Assembly (NCBI GenBank): GCA_024509875.1
Contig: JAMPIV010008058.1
Coordinates: forward strand, 69,501-133,500
Reading direction: 5' to 3'
Length of the DNA stretch: 64,000 nucleotides
Origin: Oreohelix idahoensis
Lineage: Eukaryota > Mollusca > Gastropoda > Stylommatophora > Oreohelicidae
The notes under the pieces are model-generated. The model made no database searches and was not told the origin of the DNA. It saw nothing but the letters and a program-made list of their open reading frames with translations. Position 1 is the first letter of the stretch. Each line of letters opens with the position of its first letter. Positions 32,888 to 44,273 of the stretch are shown in pieces. Made by a program: the position numbers and the translations under genes.

Positions 32888-33657
32888 CAGGGTGTCCATA
32901 AAGTCCTTCTGCACATTTATACATCTTTAACTTTTGATGTACATATGACAGAAGCATACTGTAAACGGCATATAAATACATAATTTATCAAATTACAGAT
33001 ACAGTTCACATTTAAAGGCTTCAATATAACTGCAATCTTTCGTTGACTTATCACTCAGTCCAATTTACCAACACGCAGTTAATCATTTATTTTACTGTCG
33101 CAATATTCAATCAGTTACAGGGTCTGAAAAAAATTTACACGAAGTAGAAACCCTGGGAGAGAGATTTAAAGACAGATGGCCGGTACTAATATTAATGACA
33201 ACACCAATCACATTACAAGGAGGGATCAAAGCACTATTTTTCGGCTCCGAATCCAAATAAACCACTCAGAAATTACTTGAACAGAATCCAACCACAACAC
33301 ACTCCAGAGTGTCAGATATGTACCTACCCCTACGAAACTGTTGACCACCATCTCATTGAGTGCCCAGCACTCAATGTTAGGAAAATGCTTATTCCTCCGA
33401 GGCCAGATGCCTGGATCAACGTGTGTGGAGCAAACGAACAACTTGCGATTAGATGCAGATACCCCTACATGACAATGGGCCGAATGGCAAGAGCCCAAAA
33501 GTCACTGGGTCAATAGCAACAACATCAACGGATAACACGGATTTAAAAAAAAAATGGTAATAAATGCTTTTATAAACTGTTTACAGTTTGGTTCTGTCAC
33601 GTGTAAATCCAAAGTTATTAAAGTTTAAAAGTGCTCAAGGACTTTGTCGACACCCTG
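32888..33657. mobile_element. mariner-like element with a LINE segment inside
   Basis: Termini are CAGGGTGTCCATAAAGTCCT at 32888 and the complement of CAGGGTGTCGACAAAGTCCT at 33657, each flanked by TA (32886-32887, 33658-33659). They resemble the termini of 18606-19267. No transposase remains. The middle (about 33120-33515) instead encodes a LINE C-terminal zinc-finger region. Either a LINE fragment inserted into the transposon, or the transposon picked it up. Confidence 0.8.
33200..33516 (+). pseudogene. LINE C-terminal CCHC region
   Basis: Remnant of the end of a non-LTR retrotransposon polyprotein. Near 33230 the plus strand gives IFRLRIQINHSE. After a stop the frame 33277-33516 reads RIQPQHTPECQICTYPYETV and continues with HHLIECP. 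C-x2-C...H-x4-C at the end of the protein is the zinc-knuckle-like motif typical of several LINE clades (consensus CplC...e...HlL..C). No polymerase is nearby, one stop interrupts it, and it lies within the TIRs of a DNA transposon. Confidence 0.75.
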
Positions 33658-33767
33658 TATTTACTTGTACGTTTATTGGCTGTTTTAAAACGTCACGTGT
33701 AGAAAAAAATATCAGCATCTATTTATGGTGCTTGGCTGGGGTTCGATTTGGTTTGATTTTGCTTTTG

Positions 33768-34245
33768 TTTGGTTTGGTTTGAATTTAAGGACTTTCTTCA
33801 TTGCACACGGGCAGCTCCATCAGTGCCCCGATCTCCTCGATTAGATCACACACGGAAGATCTCAGCACAGTTCACGAACTCCGTAGCACCGGCAAGGATA
33901 CCATGTGTGTATACAGGAATTACACATTCTATAAATATTTTTGTGGTGAGTAATTTTCCTAATTTTTACATTTTGCCCGGGCAGTGGCCGTCTGTCCTAC
34001 TCTTTACGATTTCCAACTGTTGATGGACTTTTAACGTGCGCAACTTGCAAACAAGACGTCCTATTTTTTTGCCCTTATCCGAGAAGGTAAGGCACCCTAT
34101 CTCACTACCCAGATGATAAGGGGGAGGGGAGGGGGTGAGTTTGTCGTCATTAGGAACCACATGTTCTGAAAAAACATTTCCATCAATTATGTTCCCTCTA
34201 CTGGGAGCAAACCTAGTACCTTTAGAATTAGAGAATATATTTTAG
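33768..34245 (-). mobile_element. SINE family A, near full length
   Basis: Opposite orientation to 2368-2822: 'ggactttcttcattgcaca', 'cagctccatcagtgcccc', 'gtgtgtatacaggaatta', 'tccgagaaggtaaggca', then the head with a degraded B box (complement of CTAGGTTTGCTCCCAG). The A-box end near 34245 is diverged. Confidence 0.8.
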
Positions 34246-34480
34246 GCACCTCGACCACCTTGGTGCTTGAGTTAAACATAGAAACTACCTGGGAAAGAAA
34301 TAGTTACCTATGACAGGTAAGATTAGCCTTAACATTTATGCTAAGGCGAATATTGTTCGTTGTTCTGCCAGTATATCTTTGAGTTTGTGTCTAGCAATGT
34401 TGTCAGACATTCGAGAATTTTTTCTGGTTTTTTGCGTTCTTTATTTTTCTCTGTAATTTTTTTCTGTTTCAAAATAGGTT

Positions 34481-34762
34481 TCATTTTTCCCTTTCGTAAG
34501 ACATATTTAATGATTTTTCTTTGAGCTCCTTACAAAGCATTGGCCCAACACGGAAGCTGATCTCTTTGCAGGAAACCTGCACCAAGCATTCACGTGGTCT
34601 TGTAGGCGTGGCTTCTGTGGCAATTTGTTTTAAATGGTGAGTTCTTAAGATGCGGTGACAGGAAATTAACATTTCTTCTGGCATTTTAATGTGAGCCCTT
34701 TCTTTTGCGAATTCTTCGATATCTGCTCTAGATTTTTCAATTATTCTTGGGAAAAGTAGCAT
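34481..34762 (-). CDS. hypothetical 93-residue open frame, unrecognised
   Basis: Composition looks protein-like: charged N-terminal helix-forming stretch (IIEKSRADIEEFAKERAHIK), two CH/CK motifs and a basic-acidic end. I recognise no family, no splice signals are clear and no homologous repeat elsewhere in the window supports it. It may be an exon or an element fragment. The frame begins at the first Met and ends at a TAG; adjacent sequence is AT-rich. Low confidence. Confidence 0.2.
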   Translation of the reverse strand: MLLFPRIIEKSRADIEEFAKERAHIKMPEEMLISCHRILRTHHLKQIATEATPTRPRECLVQVSCKEISFRVGPMLCKELKEKSLNMSYEREK

Positions 34763-34802
34763 TCTTGTGTAAAATAACAGATATATGTAGGCTCAATTCG
34801 TT

Positions 34803-35017
34803 TTCCGCGACAAGCATGGGAAACAAATAGCCAGGGATCCAGGCCTCCAGGACGACCCATAGTCCGCTGGGAGAACAACATTAGACAGTCTTTGAAGGAC
34901 CGAGGACTAGAATGGAATCAGACCAGGAGGAAGACAGCCGTAAGAATAGTATGGTGCTCTCTCTTCCAAACATCTACACCTCACGGTAGAAGACGAACGA
35001 CTAAGTGAGTAAGTTAA
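34803..35017 (+). mobile_element. LINE family T, 3' end fragment
   Basis: 'cgacaagcatgggaaacaaa', 'ccgctgggagaacaacatta', 'ctttgaaggaccgaggacta', 'cacctcacggtagaag' and a TAAG-type tail; about 88% like 39490-39700 by eye. The frame has one-base changes that break it. Confidence 0.85.
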
Positions 35018-35164
35018 TTCATTTTCTTGATTGCTAATCCAACTGTCCCCGATATTTTTTCATTACGACAGTATGGGTTCTGTATAGACAAATATGGCGA
35101 CCGACGATCACAGCCTGCAGTTTGGCGTCGTGTCACAAACTGTGCTGAGCCGGGTAAGATGTTT

Positions 35165-35615
35165 AGTGTGTAATAAATGTTTATACAATACCAAACCTAC
35201 CCACTATCCTGTTCTCACTGTTCTAGTCTACTATCATTTACTGGACACAGTATTAAGGTCCTTGTCTTGTTGGATTCGGCCTATACTGCTTGATAGAAAT
35301 ACAACAGAAGTGATTGCGTCATTAATAGGCTGAACTGCCCATGGCGGACTTCTGGTGTCGTGTATTGTGGTTCGCACTGTTGACCTGCCATTGAAACATC
35401 ATTTTTGATGATGCGTAGATGGCAGGGCGGATAGTGTGATTCGCTTGCATGGCTAAGCGGGGTTGTCGCACGGAAGGTCCAGTGTTCAAATCCTGGGTAA
35501 GCCACTCATGTCTGTTGTTTTTCTGTTGTCTGGTGTTCTACTTCTTTATTTCGGGCGAGTGCCTTATAACATACCTTTATATTTGTTTCATATTAATTTA
35601 CTGTTTAGTGTGTAC
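35165..35615 (+). mobile_element. SINE-like repeat family E
   Basis: Second copy of the repeat at 31000-31465. The tRNA-like core is TGGCTAAGCGGGGTTGTC (A box) and GTGTTCAAATCCTGG (B box). Confidence 0.75.
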
Positions 35616-35788
35616 TTGTAAGAAACGAGACTAGTGTCAACTTCGCAGGAATAATGGCCACTGCTGTTTCCATCATGAGTTTAAACGGTAAATGACACGT
35701 GTCTATCTATGTATTTAATGCGTCATGTTGTTCCTACCAAAGTGTTTAAATATGCATTAGATGTATGGTGTTGTGAACGGACTGATGG

Positions 35789-35791
<3 letters not shown>

Positions 35792-35869
<78 letters not shown>

Positions 35870-35958
35870 CTATCTCTCTTCCTCTTTGTCTCGCTTTTAC
35901 CCTATTTGTTCCACAAAACTTTTTTTTCGCCCTTCCCCTTTCTCCTCCTCGTCTTCTC

Positions 35959-36012
<54 letters not shown>

Positions 36013-36016
36013 TCTC

Positions 36017-36065
<49 letters not shown>

Positions 36066-36090
36066 TTATCTATCTATCTCTATCTATCTC
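35792..36090. repeat. (TA)n, (TC)n and (TATC)n microsatellites
   Basis: TA run at about 35793-35868, TC run at about 35957-36018, TATC run at about 36019-36086, then CT-rich sequence to about 36430. The overlapping serine/leucine/tyrosine-rich frames (35709-36461 and others) are simple-sequence artefacts. Confidence 0.95.
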
Positions 36091-37529
36091 TCTCTTTCTG
36101 CGTGCCCAATTCTAAACCCTTTGAAAATAATGTTCGTTCTCACACACATACACACATTCTTTTTTTTTCTTTCCCAATTCCTCTTTATCCCGTTTCCTCC
36201 TATCAACCATCTTCTCTCTCTCTCTCCCTCTCTTACTCTCTCTCTCTTTCTCTCTCATATTATCTTTATCTTTCTTACTCCTTCTTTCTCCCTTTTTCTT
36301 CTCCTGTCTTCCCTCTTATCTATTTCTACCCTCCCCCCTCCCCACACCTTCCCCTTTCTCCAACTTTCTCGGTCTACTCCTTTCATCTAACCTTGTTTCT
36401 GCCTATCTGTCAGTTCTTTCCTTCTTTTCATCTTCTTCATTTTCATGTTATCTCACTCTAACTTTCCCCCAACATCTAATTAAATACAAAACAAGCATTT
36501 TTCCCAGCATGTGCCAGCAGACCTTTCATTACAAATCATCAATCAAAATCAATTGATGGCTAATAAATCTAATTTTATTTTTAAGTTCAATACCCCGCAA
36601 GGAATCAACAAATGAGATATGACATGATAATTTTCTCAATCCAAATAGAAAATTGTCTACGATATGACAAAATACTTGTCACCGCCACCCACCTTTTTTT
36701 TGTGACGCTATATCATTGACTGCTTAATTTTTCTGCACATCTATTAGTTATCTTTCTTACATTCTTATTTCCCAATAATTACTTTTTCGTCAGATGTATG
36801 AGATAAACACCCATATTTCAGATGCTTAATGCTCTGGCATGTTTATTGTTTGAATTGTGAGAAGGCACAGCTCTACGAGGCAGGTGAAAATACAGTAATA
36901 AAGATAGCGAACCCGGTCTCTTATCTTAAACACAAACGTTAGACTGGCGAGTTTGAATATATTAACAGAGAAAGGGGACGGTGTGCATTGTTAGTACGAG
37001 TTAATTTGTCTACACCACCTTAGGATTACCTAATGTATTTCCGCACAGGTGGAAAGAGAAAATATAAAAATGTTGTCGAATTAGGAAGGGATAGTTGCTT
37101 AAGATAACTTGTTTAATTATCTTGCTGGAGTGACCTGTGAAAATTGCCCACTTTTAAATCTGACCTGATTACTGTGACAAAATGGACTGAAACATATCAC
37201 ATAATAATTTCCGGCGAGGCTTGCAATAACCAACACCATCCATCTTTCTCAAAGAACAACCCTTCCCAATAATAAAAGATGTGTAGATGAACCATACAAA
37301 ATAAGACATCTTAAACAGGCAATTGATTTAAAAAAAAAAAAAACGAAGCCAAAATTACATTTCGTGTGGGTGAAATTTTTGGCAATAAGACTCGAGTATT
37401 TTAAGATTCATGACTGATGCAAGCATAACTTTCAAGGAGGCAAAGAGTTCTATCAGAATCAGATACATAAACAAATAGGATGTAGAGCATTCAGATAACA
37501 CGCAAAATGATGCAAACTACAAGCACAAC
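36091..37529. other. pyrimidine-rich then unassigned sequence
   Basis: CT-rich to about 36430, then AT-rich DNA with no gene or known repeat. Confidence 0.5.
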
Positions 37530-37830
37530 AGAAGACAACAAGTGGTAATCTTCTGACTCCGCACTGGATACAACAGATTGAGATACCATCTATTCAACAA
37601 GCTAAAGATATGAACTACCGATGAATGTAACTGTGGTACTGATAAAATTACTGATGAACATCTGCTTCAAAGTTGCCCAACATATGCGGAACAGAGAAAG
37701 TTCATTTGGCCGACACCAGTACCATTCGTGGAAAAGCTCTACAGAGATTCAAATAGCCTCAAACTGAGTACTGCTTTCTTTGAAAACTTTCAAGTAGACT
37801 TCTGAGAGTGTACGAAGAAGAAGAAGCTTC
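37530..37830 (+). mobile_element. LINE C-terminal remnant (CCHC end)
   Basis: In shifting plus-strand frames: NECNCGTDKITDEHLLQSCP (37617-37680 region), then AEQRKFIWPTPVPFVEKLY and a final stop after FENFQVDF at 37803-37805, followed by a GAA-rich tail. This C-x-C...H-x4-C plus 'R...WP' order is the common end of a LINE polyprotein. Upstream frames are broken. Confidence 0.75.
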
Positions 37831-38014
37831 ATCCACTTTATCACGTAAGAGAGAAGACTCCAGGATAAAAATATAGGAAAGATTTTTCTAGGACTTGATG
37901 AATATGAGAAATAACTTTGTAACATTAAAAGTATAAAACTTCGATAACAAGTGATTACAATCACAGTTCAGAGAAATCTTCCTTGAGTGATGAAGTTAAG
38001 ATTTTGTAACATAA

Positions 38015-38893
38015 TGTGATAAAGTGTTCCCTTCTTTTCGTCTTTTACCTTTTTCATCATCGTTCTTATTTTATGTCTCTTCCGTTTTCGCTCTTTCATC
38101 ATTTTTTAAGTAATCTTTCCTAATAACGGCTTCTACTTGAAAAAACCTTTGATATTTCACAAAATTACGTTTTTTTATTCAGCACCTCTGGCTCGTTAGA
38201 CAAGTTATTGTTTGATGCGGCAGATAGCCACCTTGGCAATAGAAATAATTCATTTTAGAGCTTAATTCCCTGGTTATACAAAACAAGGGTCACAACATTT
38301 GGACACAATGGCAGGCCAGACGTTGGCAGTCGACATTAAAGGACTCGTAATACGCACAGGAATGTTTATTATCAGATGTTAGACTGTTTGATAGAAGCAA
38401 AGCCACCTCGATGTCGTGCACGTGGCAATACAATGAATAAAGAGATTAAGGGAAGTCGCCCGCGCGCCAGGTCACAATGTTATAAAAGACGGCGACGGTA
38501 TGTCCCAACAGAGGACTTTGTGAAAAGACGCGGATAATTTCTGTTTTTGGCGACAAATCCTAAACTACGGTTTGTTTAGTCTACGAACACTCAGCAAAGA
38601 GGCAGAGGACACAGCACCAAATTTGTTACACACTTGCAATCCAGAAATATAACGACACGTTTGCCAGAAGTCAGGACGGTTTTACAACACCCGCGAAGAA
38701 CAGTGGAGTAGTTTCCCATAGCCTAGCTTGTTCACAGTCTGTTCCATTATTTTATTTTATTTCATTCCAGTGGAATTTAATTTCAGATGTGTTCTTAAGG
38801 AATTTGCGAAGGGAAAACAGGTTTGTAAGTTTAGAAAAATTAATAATAATTTTTCTTTTCCATTATTAGTGATTTATTTTTTGCATTATAGCT
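38015..38893 (+). repeat. dispersed repeat R1, copy C, left part
   Basis: Starts TGTGATAAAGTGTTCCC and follows copy B ('caagttattgtttgatgcgg', 'agactgtttgatag', 'ccagaaatataacgacacg'). Homology stops at about 38893 and resumes at 41290. Confidence 0.75.
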
Positions 38894-39229
38894 GTGGTGG
38901 ATTTGATGTTAAGAAATGTTGTTGTTATGTTCTCTTAGTGTACTAAATGAGGTCAGCTGTGAAGGTCCCTGAATATAACAAATTATTATGGTAAGTTTAC
39001 AGGGGACCTTGCTGCTACCACCTTTATGATCTCATTCAGACTTATTCTTTGACTAGAATGTATGATGACTACGTTTGGTGTCTAGGGTTATGAAAATGTA
39101 GTGTAATGTTGCATTAACCAACTGGACAGATAAACAACTATTTTTTTTATCCAACACAACACAACACTACTACGATAATCACATACAAAGTACACTTTAA
39201 AAGACTATCTTAAGTAAGTCATTGGTTGA

Positions 39230-39705
39230 ATTTTGTGTAACGTGTAACGTGTCCCAGTCTTGACATATGGATGCGAGTCGTGGGCAATGACTACAACCCA
39301 CAAAAGCCAGATCCAAACCTCAGAAATGAGGTATCTGAGGAAAGTGGTTGAAGTAACAAGAAGAGAATGGTCCGCAACCAGACGATCCGTCAAGGCCTAA
39401 AATCCCATCCGCTGCAGACCCAAATAGAACAGTCCCAACTAAGATGGTTTGGCCATGTCTGCAGAATGGGAGAAGATCGGCTACCACGACAAGCATGGGA
39501 AACAAAGATCCAGGGATCCAGACCTCCAGGACGACCCAGAGTCCGCTGGGAGGACAACATTAGACAATCTTTGAAGGACCGAGGACTAGAATGGAACCAG
39601 GCCAGGAAGAAGACAGCTGATAGAATGGTCTGGCGCTCTCTCTTCCAAACCTCTACACCTCACGGTAGAAGGGGAACGACTAAGTTAGTAAGTAAGTAAC
39701 GTTAA
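39230..39705 (+). mobile_element. LINE family T, longest plus-strand 3' fragment
   Basis: The frame 39367-39699 is open for 110 residues: LKSHPLQTQIEQSQLRWFGH, CRMGEDRLPRQAWETKIQ, GRPRVRWEDNIRQSLKDRG, then W-rich DRMVWRSLF. Upstream in another frame is YGCESWAM with HKSQIQTSEMRYLR, the segment that follows the RT domain in RTE/CR1-like LINEs. The tail is (TAAG)n. It keeps the uninterrupted sequence around ATCG (39476-39479), which proves the nested insertion at 15057-16532. Confidence 0.88.
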
Positions 39706-40015
39706 TTTTTTTTTTCTGTTTATTTTGTCCTGACTCTATTTGTTTAAATCAGGACTGACAATCAAAGTGGAATCAAGTGAATTATTTACATTAATCAATT
39801 TACACAATGGATCTTCTGTCCATAATACAAATATTATTATAATAAAAGTGTGTAGGTGTAGTTTTCTAAATTAGATTAATACTGGTATATACATAATGGT
39901 AGATTGTTGGTTAACATCCTTCCCTATAGTTCATTTGCTTTTCATTTGTCACAGGTGGAATTTTTATTTATTAATATTTTCAGTCTTTATTTCTAAAAAC
40001 TAGAGTTCATAGAGG

Positions 40016-40279
40016 ATGAGCTTCCTGGTGCCGAACAGGCACTTATCTTCGAAGGATAACACCGGTAGTTCTTTTCCTAGGCTCGCTGGACAATCTGTTC
40101 CACTTCGTGAAAGGCAATGGCATCCAGCACGTGCCCGAAATATGCAAACAGTGTCAGGAATCAATCAGTTCCCACGAGCTTGGTATTATGTTAATGACAG
40201 GGCCACAAAAAACCCACAGATTTCAATGAATTATACACAAGTAAACGATGACTGGCGAACAATTATGGCACACTTTTGA
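40016..40279 (+). CDS. hypothetical 87-residue open frame, unrecognised
   Basis: Less AT-biased than its surroundings (LSSKDNTGSSFPRLAGQSVP, then a charged and aromatic C-terminus ending in WRTIMAHF). No known domain, signal peptide or membrane segment is visible. It lies within the segment that interrupts R1 copy C, so it may belong to a mobile element. Low confidence. Confidence 0.2.
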   Translation: MSFLVPNRHLSSKDNTGSSFPRLAGQSVPLRERQWHPARARNMQTVSGINQFPRAWYYVNDRATKNPQISMNYTQVNDDWRTIMAHF

Positions 40280-41289
40280 TCTGCCTTCCGTCCAGACTGC
40301 TTTATATTAGTTTTAAAAGCACAAGTCTGCTCTCATCGCTCCTTGTTTATCAAAGATTCTTCTCAAAATGGCAACGAGCAGTCTACGTTTTTCGATAATA
40401 TGTAATGCATTAGCCAATCGGACCATGCACATTTGAATCAAACTTTAAAAAAAAAAAAATCCCAACTACTATGTTTACTCTTGCAAATATATTTTTAGTT
40501 TTAGGTCAACCAATCCTAACTAGTCTTTCTTTAAACTACGGCCAATCAAATTATAGGTACCTTTTAGTCCCCATTTCCCCAAAAGTTTTTTTCAAAACGT
40601 GCTATGAAAAAATAAGCAGGCATGATCTTTTTTCTCGTCAGTCCGTCTTATAATACATAATATTATTGCCATTATCTTGGTTATTTTTTTGTACTAGTGG
40701 GTAACTGACACCATATTTTTGCTCATGAGATCCTAAGGCATCCGAATATATAATTTTTATGGCCTTATGTATTATGGTTCATAATTCCATATTTTTTTCT
40801 ATGTTAGTCGTTCAAATATAGAATCTACCACCTGTTCACTTCTTTTTCTAACTATTTTCAAACTAAATACAAGACTTGTCCGTAGTACGTTAGAATTACG
40901 CCATTCCTTATAAGAGCTAAGGTTGTTTACATGATCCAATTGACGAACATTTTTTAGTTTTGTATCGTAATTTAGAATCGCCCAAGGCTATGTCGCGCGA
41001 GTTGGCTTTTGTGCAATCAACGCGAGACGGCGTCCCTATGTTCTGTCTTTCTATCCCTCCCCTTCTTTTCTTTTATTCTATCACTCTATCGTCTTGAACT
41101 TGCACAAGTGTTACATTTAATCTCAAGGACGAATTTCGAAAAGAAAGTATCTTTCATTCGGCTATAAGGCTTATCAAAATCCGCATACCGGCTGGCGTGG
41201 GGACGAAGAAGCTAGACTCAATTTTTATTTTCTATCGTAATTTTGACTTTATGCACTATAATATTTTCTAATTTAGCTATTGTATTTAG

Positions 41290-41845
41290 AATATCGTCAC
41301 AATAGCTAAATCTGCAAAAGTCTGTTTTTTTCGATACTTCTATTTGTTATTGGTTAATCAAAATGTTTTTTTCTTTAGGACTTATAAATAAGTAATTCAT
41401 GGTTATATACTTTACCTTCACCTAGATTATTAGATCATTGTTTGCAGACTGTCATGGGCACACACTTTCTTGCTCACTATATTTAACCAAACTGATCAGC
41501 TATGACGAAGCAATAGTGTGAAATAAGATAAGAAAGTAAATTATTGATATTAGATGTGAAACGTATAAAACCACTTTGTGTCTACAGTCCTGCAAAAGTC
41601 TGAGTCAACAAATTGCATGTTTGGCGTCTTATAGGAAAGATGGTAGAAAAGCGTACGTCCGGATATCAGACTTCACAAGATATGAAAGCATACACTTCCT
41701 AAGTTGCAAGGAAGATCTCCTACGTTTGTGTACGGCGGTAGCGCAGCATGTTATTCACTTGTTTCTCAATTGCTCACAAGTTGATTAGTATACTTATATA
41801 TCAAGTTCAACCTCAAAACTTTAAACACGCACAAGGTGATTCTTT
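41290..41845 (+). repeat. dispersed repeat R1, copy C, right part
   Basis: Resumes with 'aatagctaaatctgcaaaag' and follows copies A and B through 'ttattggttaatc', 'agactgtcatgggcacac', 'ggatatcagacttcaca' and 'cacttcctaagttgcaag'. It is cut off at about 41845 by the LINE at 41851. Confidence 0.75.
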
Positions 41846-41850
41846 TATAT

Positions 41851-42635
41851 ATACTTATTTACTTAGTCGTTGCCCTTCTACCGTGAGGTGTAGAGATTTG
41901 GAAGAGAGAGCGCCAGACTATCCTATCGGCTGTCTTCCTCCTGGTCTGGTTCCATTCTAGTTCTCGGTCCTTCAAAGATTGTCTAATGTTGTCCTCCCAG
42001 CGGACTCTGGGTCGTTCTGGGGGTCTGGATACCTGGATCTTTGTTTCCCATGCTTGTCGTGGTAGCCGATATACTCCTATTCTGCAGACATGGCCAGACC
42101 ATCTTAGTTGGGACTGTTCTACGTGAGTCTGCTGGGGAGGGGGGGGGGTGGGATTTAAGGCCTTGAAGTATCGTCTGGTTGCGGACCATGTCTCTTCTTG
42201 TTACTTCAACCACCTTGCTAAGATACCTCATTTCTGAAGTTTGGATCTGGCTTTTGTGGGTTATAGTCATTGCCCATGACTCGCATCCATATGACAATAC
42301 TGGGACAAAGGTGGGGCGGTATACAGCCCTCTTCGTTTTCTTACCAACCTCTCTCTTGCTCAGGAAACCTCAATTTATGGCATGAAAAAGTCTCCCAGCT
42401 GCTGCTTTTCGAGAGGCCAACTCTTTTTTGATGCCTCTCTTACGGTCTATAATAGCTCCGAGGTATTTAAGGTGGGCGACCTGCTCGACGACCTGTTCTC
42501 CCATCTTAATCTGATGACTTCTTTCTTCTCGTGATATCACCATGTATTTGTTTTAGAGGTGCTTATGACGTGCTCTCATCTCCAGCTCTTCGTTCCAGAC
42601 TTGCAGGTTGGATTAGAGACATGCTTCTGATTTAG
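41851..42635 (-). mobile_element. LINE family T, ~0.8-kb 3' fragment
   Basis: The longest copy of the family. On the minus strand the region from 42635 contains coding pieces for a K..VCNEEL-type segment, then frame 42297-41983 with MSYGCESWAMTITHKSQIQT and EMRYLSKVVEVTRRDMV. A G run near 42136 shifts the frame before the GRPRVRWED-type tail. The 3' end is the complement of TAAG repeats at 41851. It truncates R1 copy C on the left and abuts a TA microsatellite on the right. Confidence 0.85.
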
Positions 42636-42640
42636 CAATC

Positions 42641-42740
<100 letters not shown>

Positions 42741-42764
42741 TAATAATCCTTTTTTTAAGAGGTT

Positions 42765-42938
42765 GGGGCTTTTTTTTATTCGAGATCAGGGAACGAAGCG
42801 ATGTCGTTTATAAAATAGACAACTTTCCAGAATTTATTAGAGAACACTATCAAGTGGAGAGCATTCGCCTTCTCTTCTTCTTGTCCTTACTTCGAATAGG
42901 TCTCTTTCGTTTTTAGCGAGGCAATTTCTAGAGACCTT
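42765..42938 (-). mobile_element. SINE-like family D, part 1 (split)
   Basis: Minus-strand copy matching 32083-32262; ends GAGACCTT at 42931-42938, where the LTR element begins. Resumes at 51427. Confidence 0.85.
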
Positions 42939-44234
42939 TGTCGTAAAGTGACATCTGTATGGACAACAGTTCAAATAGCCCACTTTTTATCAATTCAAAA
43001 CGATAGAGATAACATGATATAGGGATAAAATAGTGGAGTTGTGTGAAACATCATCGCCCCGCCTGCAGGGCAGTACTAACTTTTTATACCTCGTCCTTGA
43101 GACACTAACGGTAACAATTTTGAAAAGGCAAGGCTTAGTCGTTCTAAGAAAGATGGACAGAAGAAAACACGAGGAAGGGGAAAGGAGAGACGGAAGAATG
43201 CTATCATTTGACACGCGTTTGGTTCTTTTGGTCTCGCGAGCCGAAAACGATAGTGCGTGGAGATACCGTAGCATGCTTCTAAAAAGACGACATAAAACCA
43301 TACAGTCCCCTTTCGCTCGACACGCAGTTCAAAATGTATAACCTCTTAGATCTGCAGATTGAAATGAAAAACACACACACAGTTCGTACATCCGGCCTAA
43401 AAGTTACAGTTTTGTGACGTATTGGCAGATGCGTTGGTTCAATTTTGAATGAGAACGCTAGTTACAGACAAATAATACGACTAACGGGATATTTGAAAAT
43501 ACAGTACGAGAAGGGGAGAAAAGGAGCATAGGTGGTAGTGACACGAGTTTGTTGTTTACAGAAATTTGAAATTTGAACCCAAGCGGGGAATAGAAGGATA
43601 GAGAAGAAAAACTTAGATAATTTTCTTACACACTAAAAGAAAGGACAGTTGACAAATACAATGACATTAATGGTTAAATAGAAGATTAAGGTGTTAATGA
43701 ATCTTACCGTAGATAGAAAAATATGTTATTTGAATAAATAAAGGGGAAAACAATAATAGTAAATATAATAAAGGAAAGAATAAAAATATAACTACTGTGT
43801 GACAGACAGCAGCCTGATCAATAATTACTTTTTCAGAATTTGAAACACTTAGTAAATAACCGAGATATTGGTAGAAGACAGATAGACGAACAGACGTATA
43901 TCTCTCTCAGCTTGCCACATATTGGGAGAGGGGGAGGTAATTCCAAGTTTGAAAGTTGAAGTTTCAATTTGAAAAAGGACGCAAGAGGCATAATAGTCCC
44001 TGATTGGCTGGAGTCTAATAGACTAACAGCAGTGATAAAAACAATTTGAAATCGTCGTTAGGTGCCACTTATAAAATATATTTCCTACACTACTGTTGTG
44101 TTAAAGGCAAGAATTTCAGTACGATTTTGCCTTTGCTGATCTGCACCAGCAAGCGATCTGGAAGTGACCATATTATCGCTAATTAAACTAATTAGTAGGA
44201 ATATTTAATTGATGCGGTAAGAAAACAACATTTA

Positions 44235-44273
<39 letters not shown>

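Larger units (their letters stand above)
38894..41289. other. ~2.4-kb insertion interrupting R1 copy C
   Basis: Copies A and B are continuous across this point, so the segment was inserted or is a rearrangement. It carries a LINE end (39230-39705) and otherwise unrecognised AT-rich DNA; I cannot find a clean target duplication. Confidence 0.55.

Noticed and set aside
35709..36461. 250-residue plus-strand frame and overlapping frames
   Set aside because: Spans TA, TC and TATC microsatellites; composition is entirely simple-sequence, with no domain.
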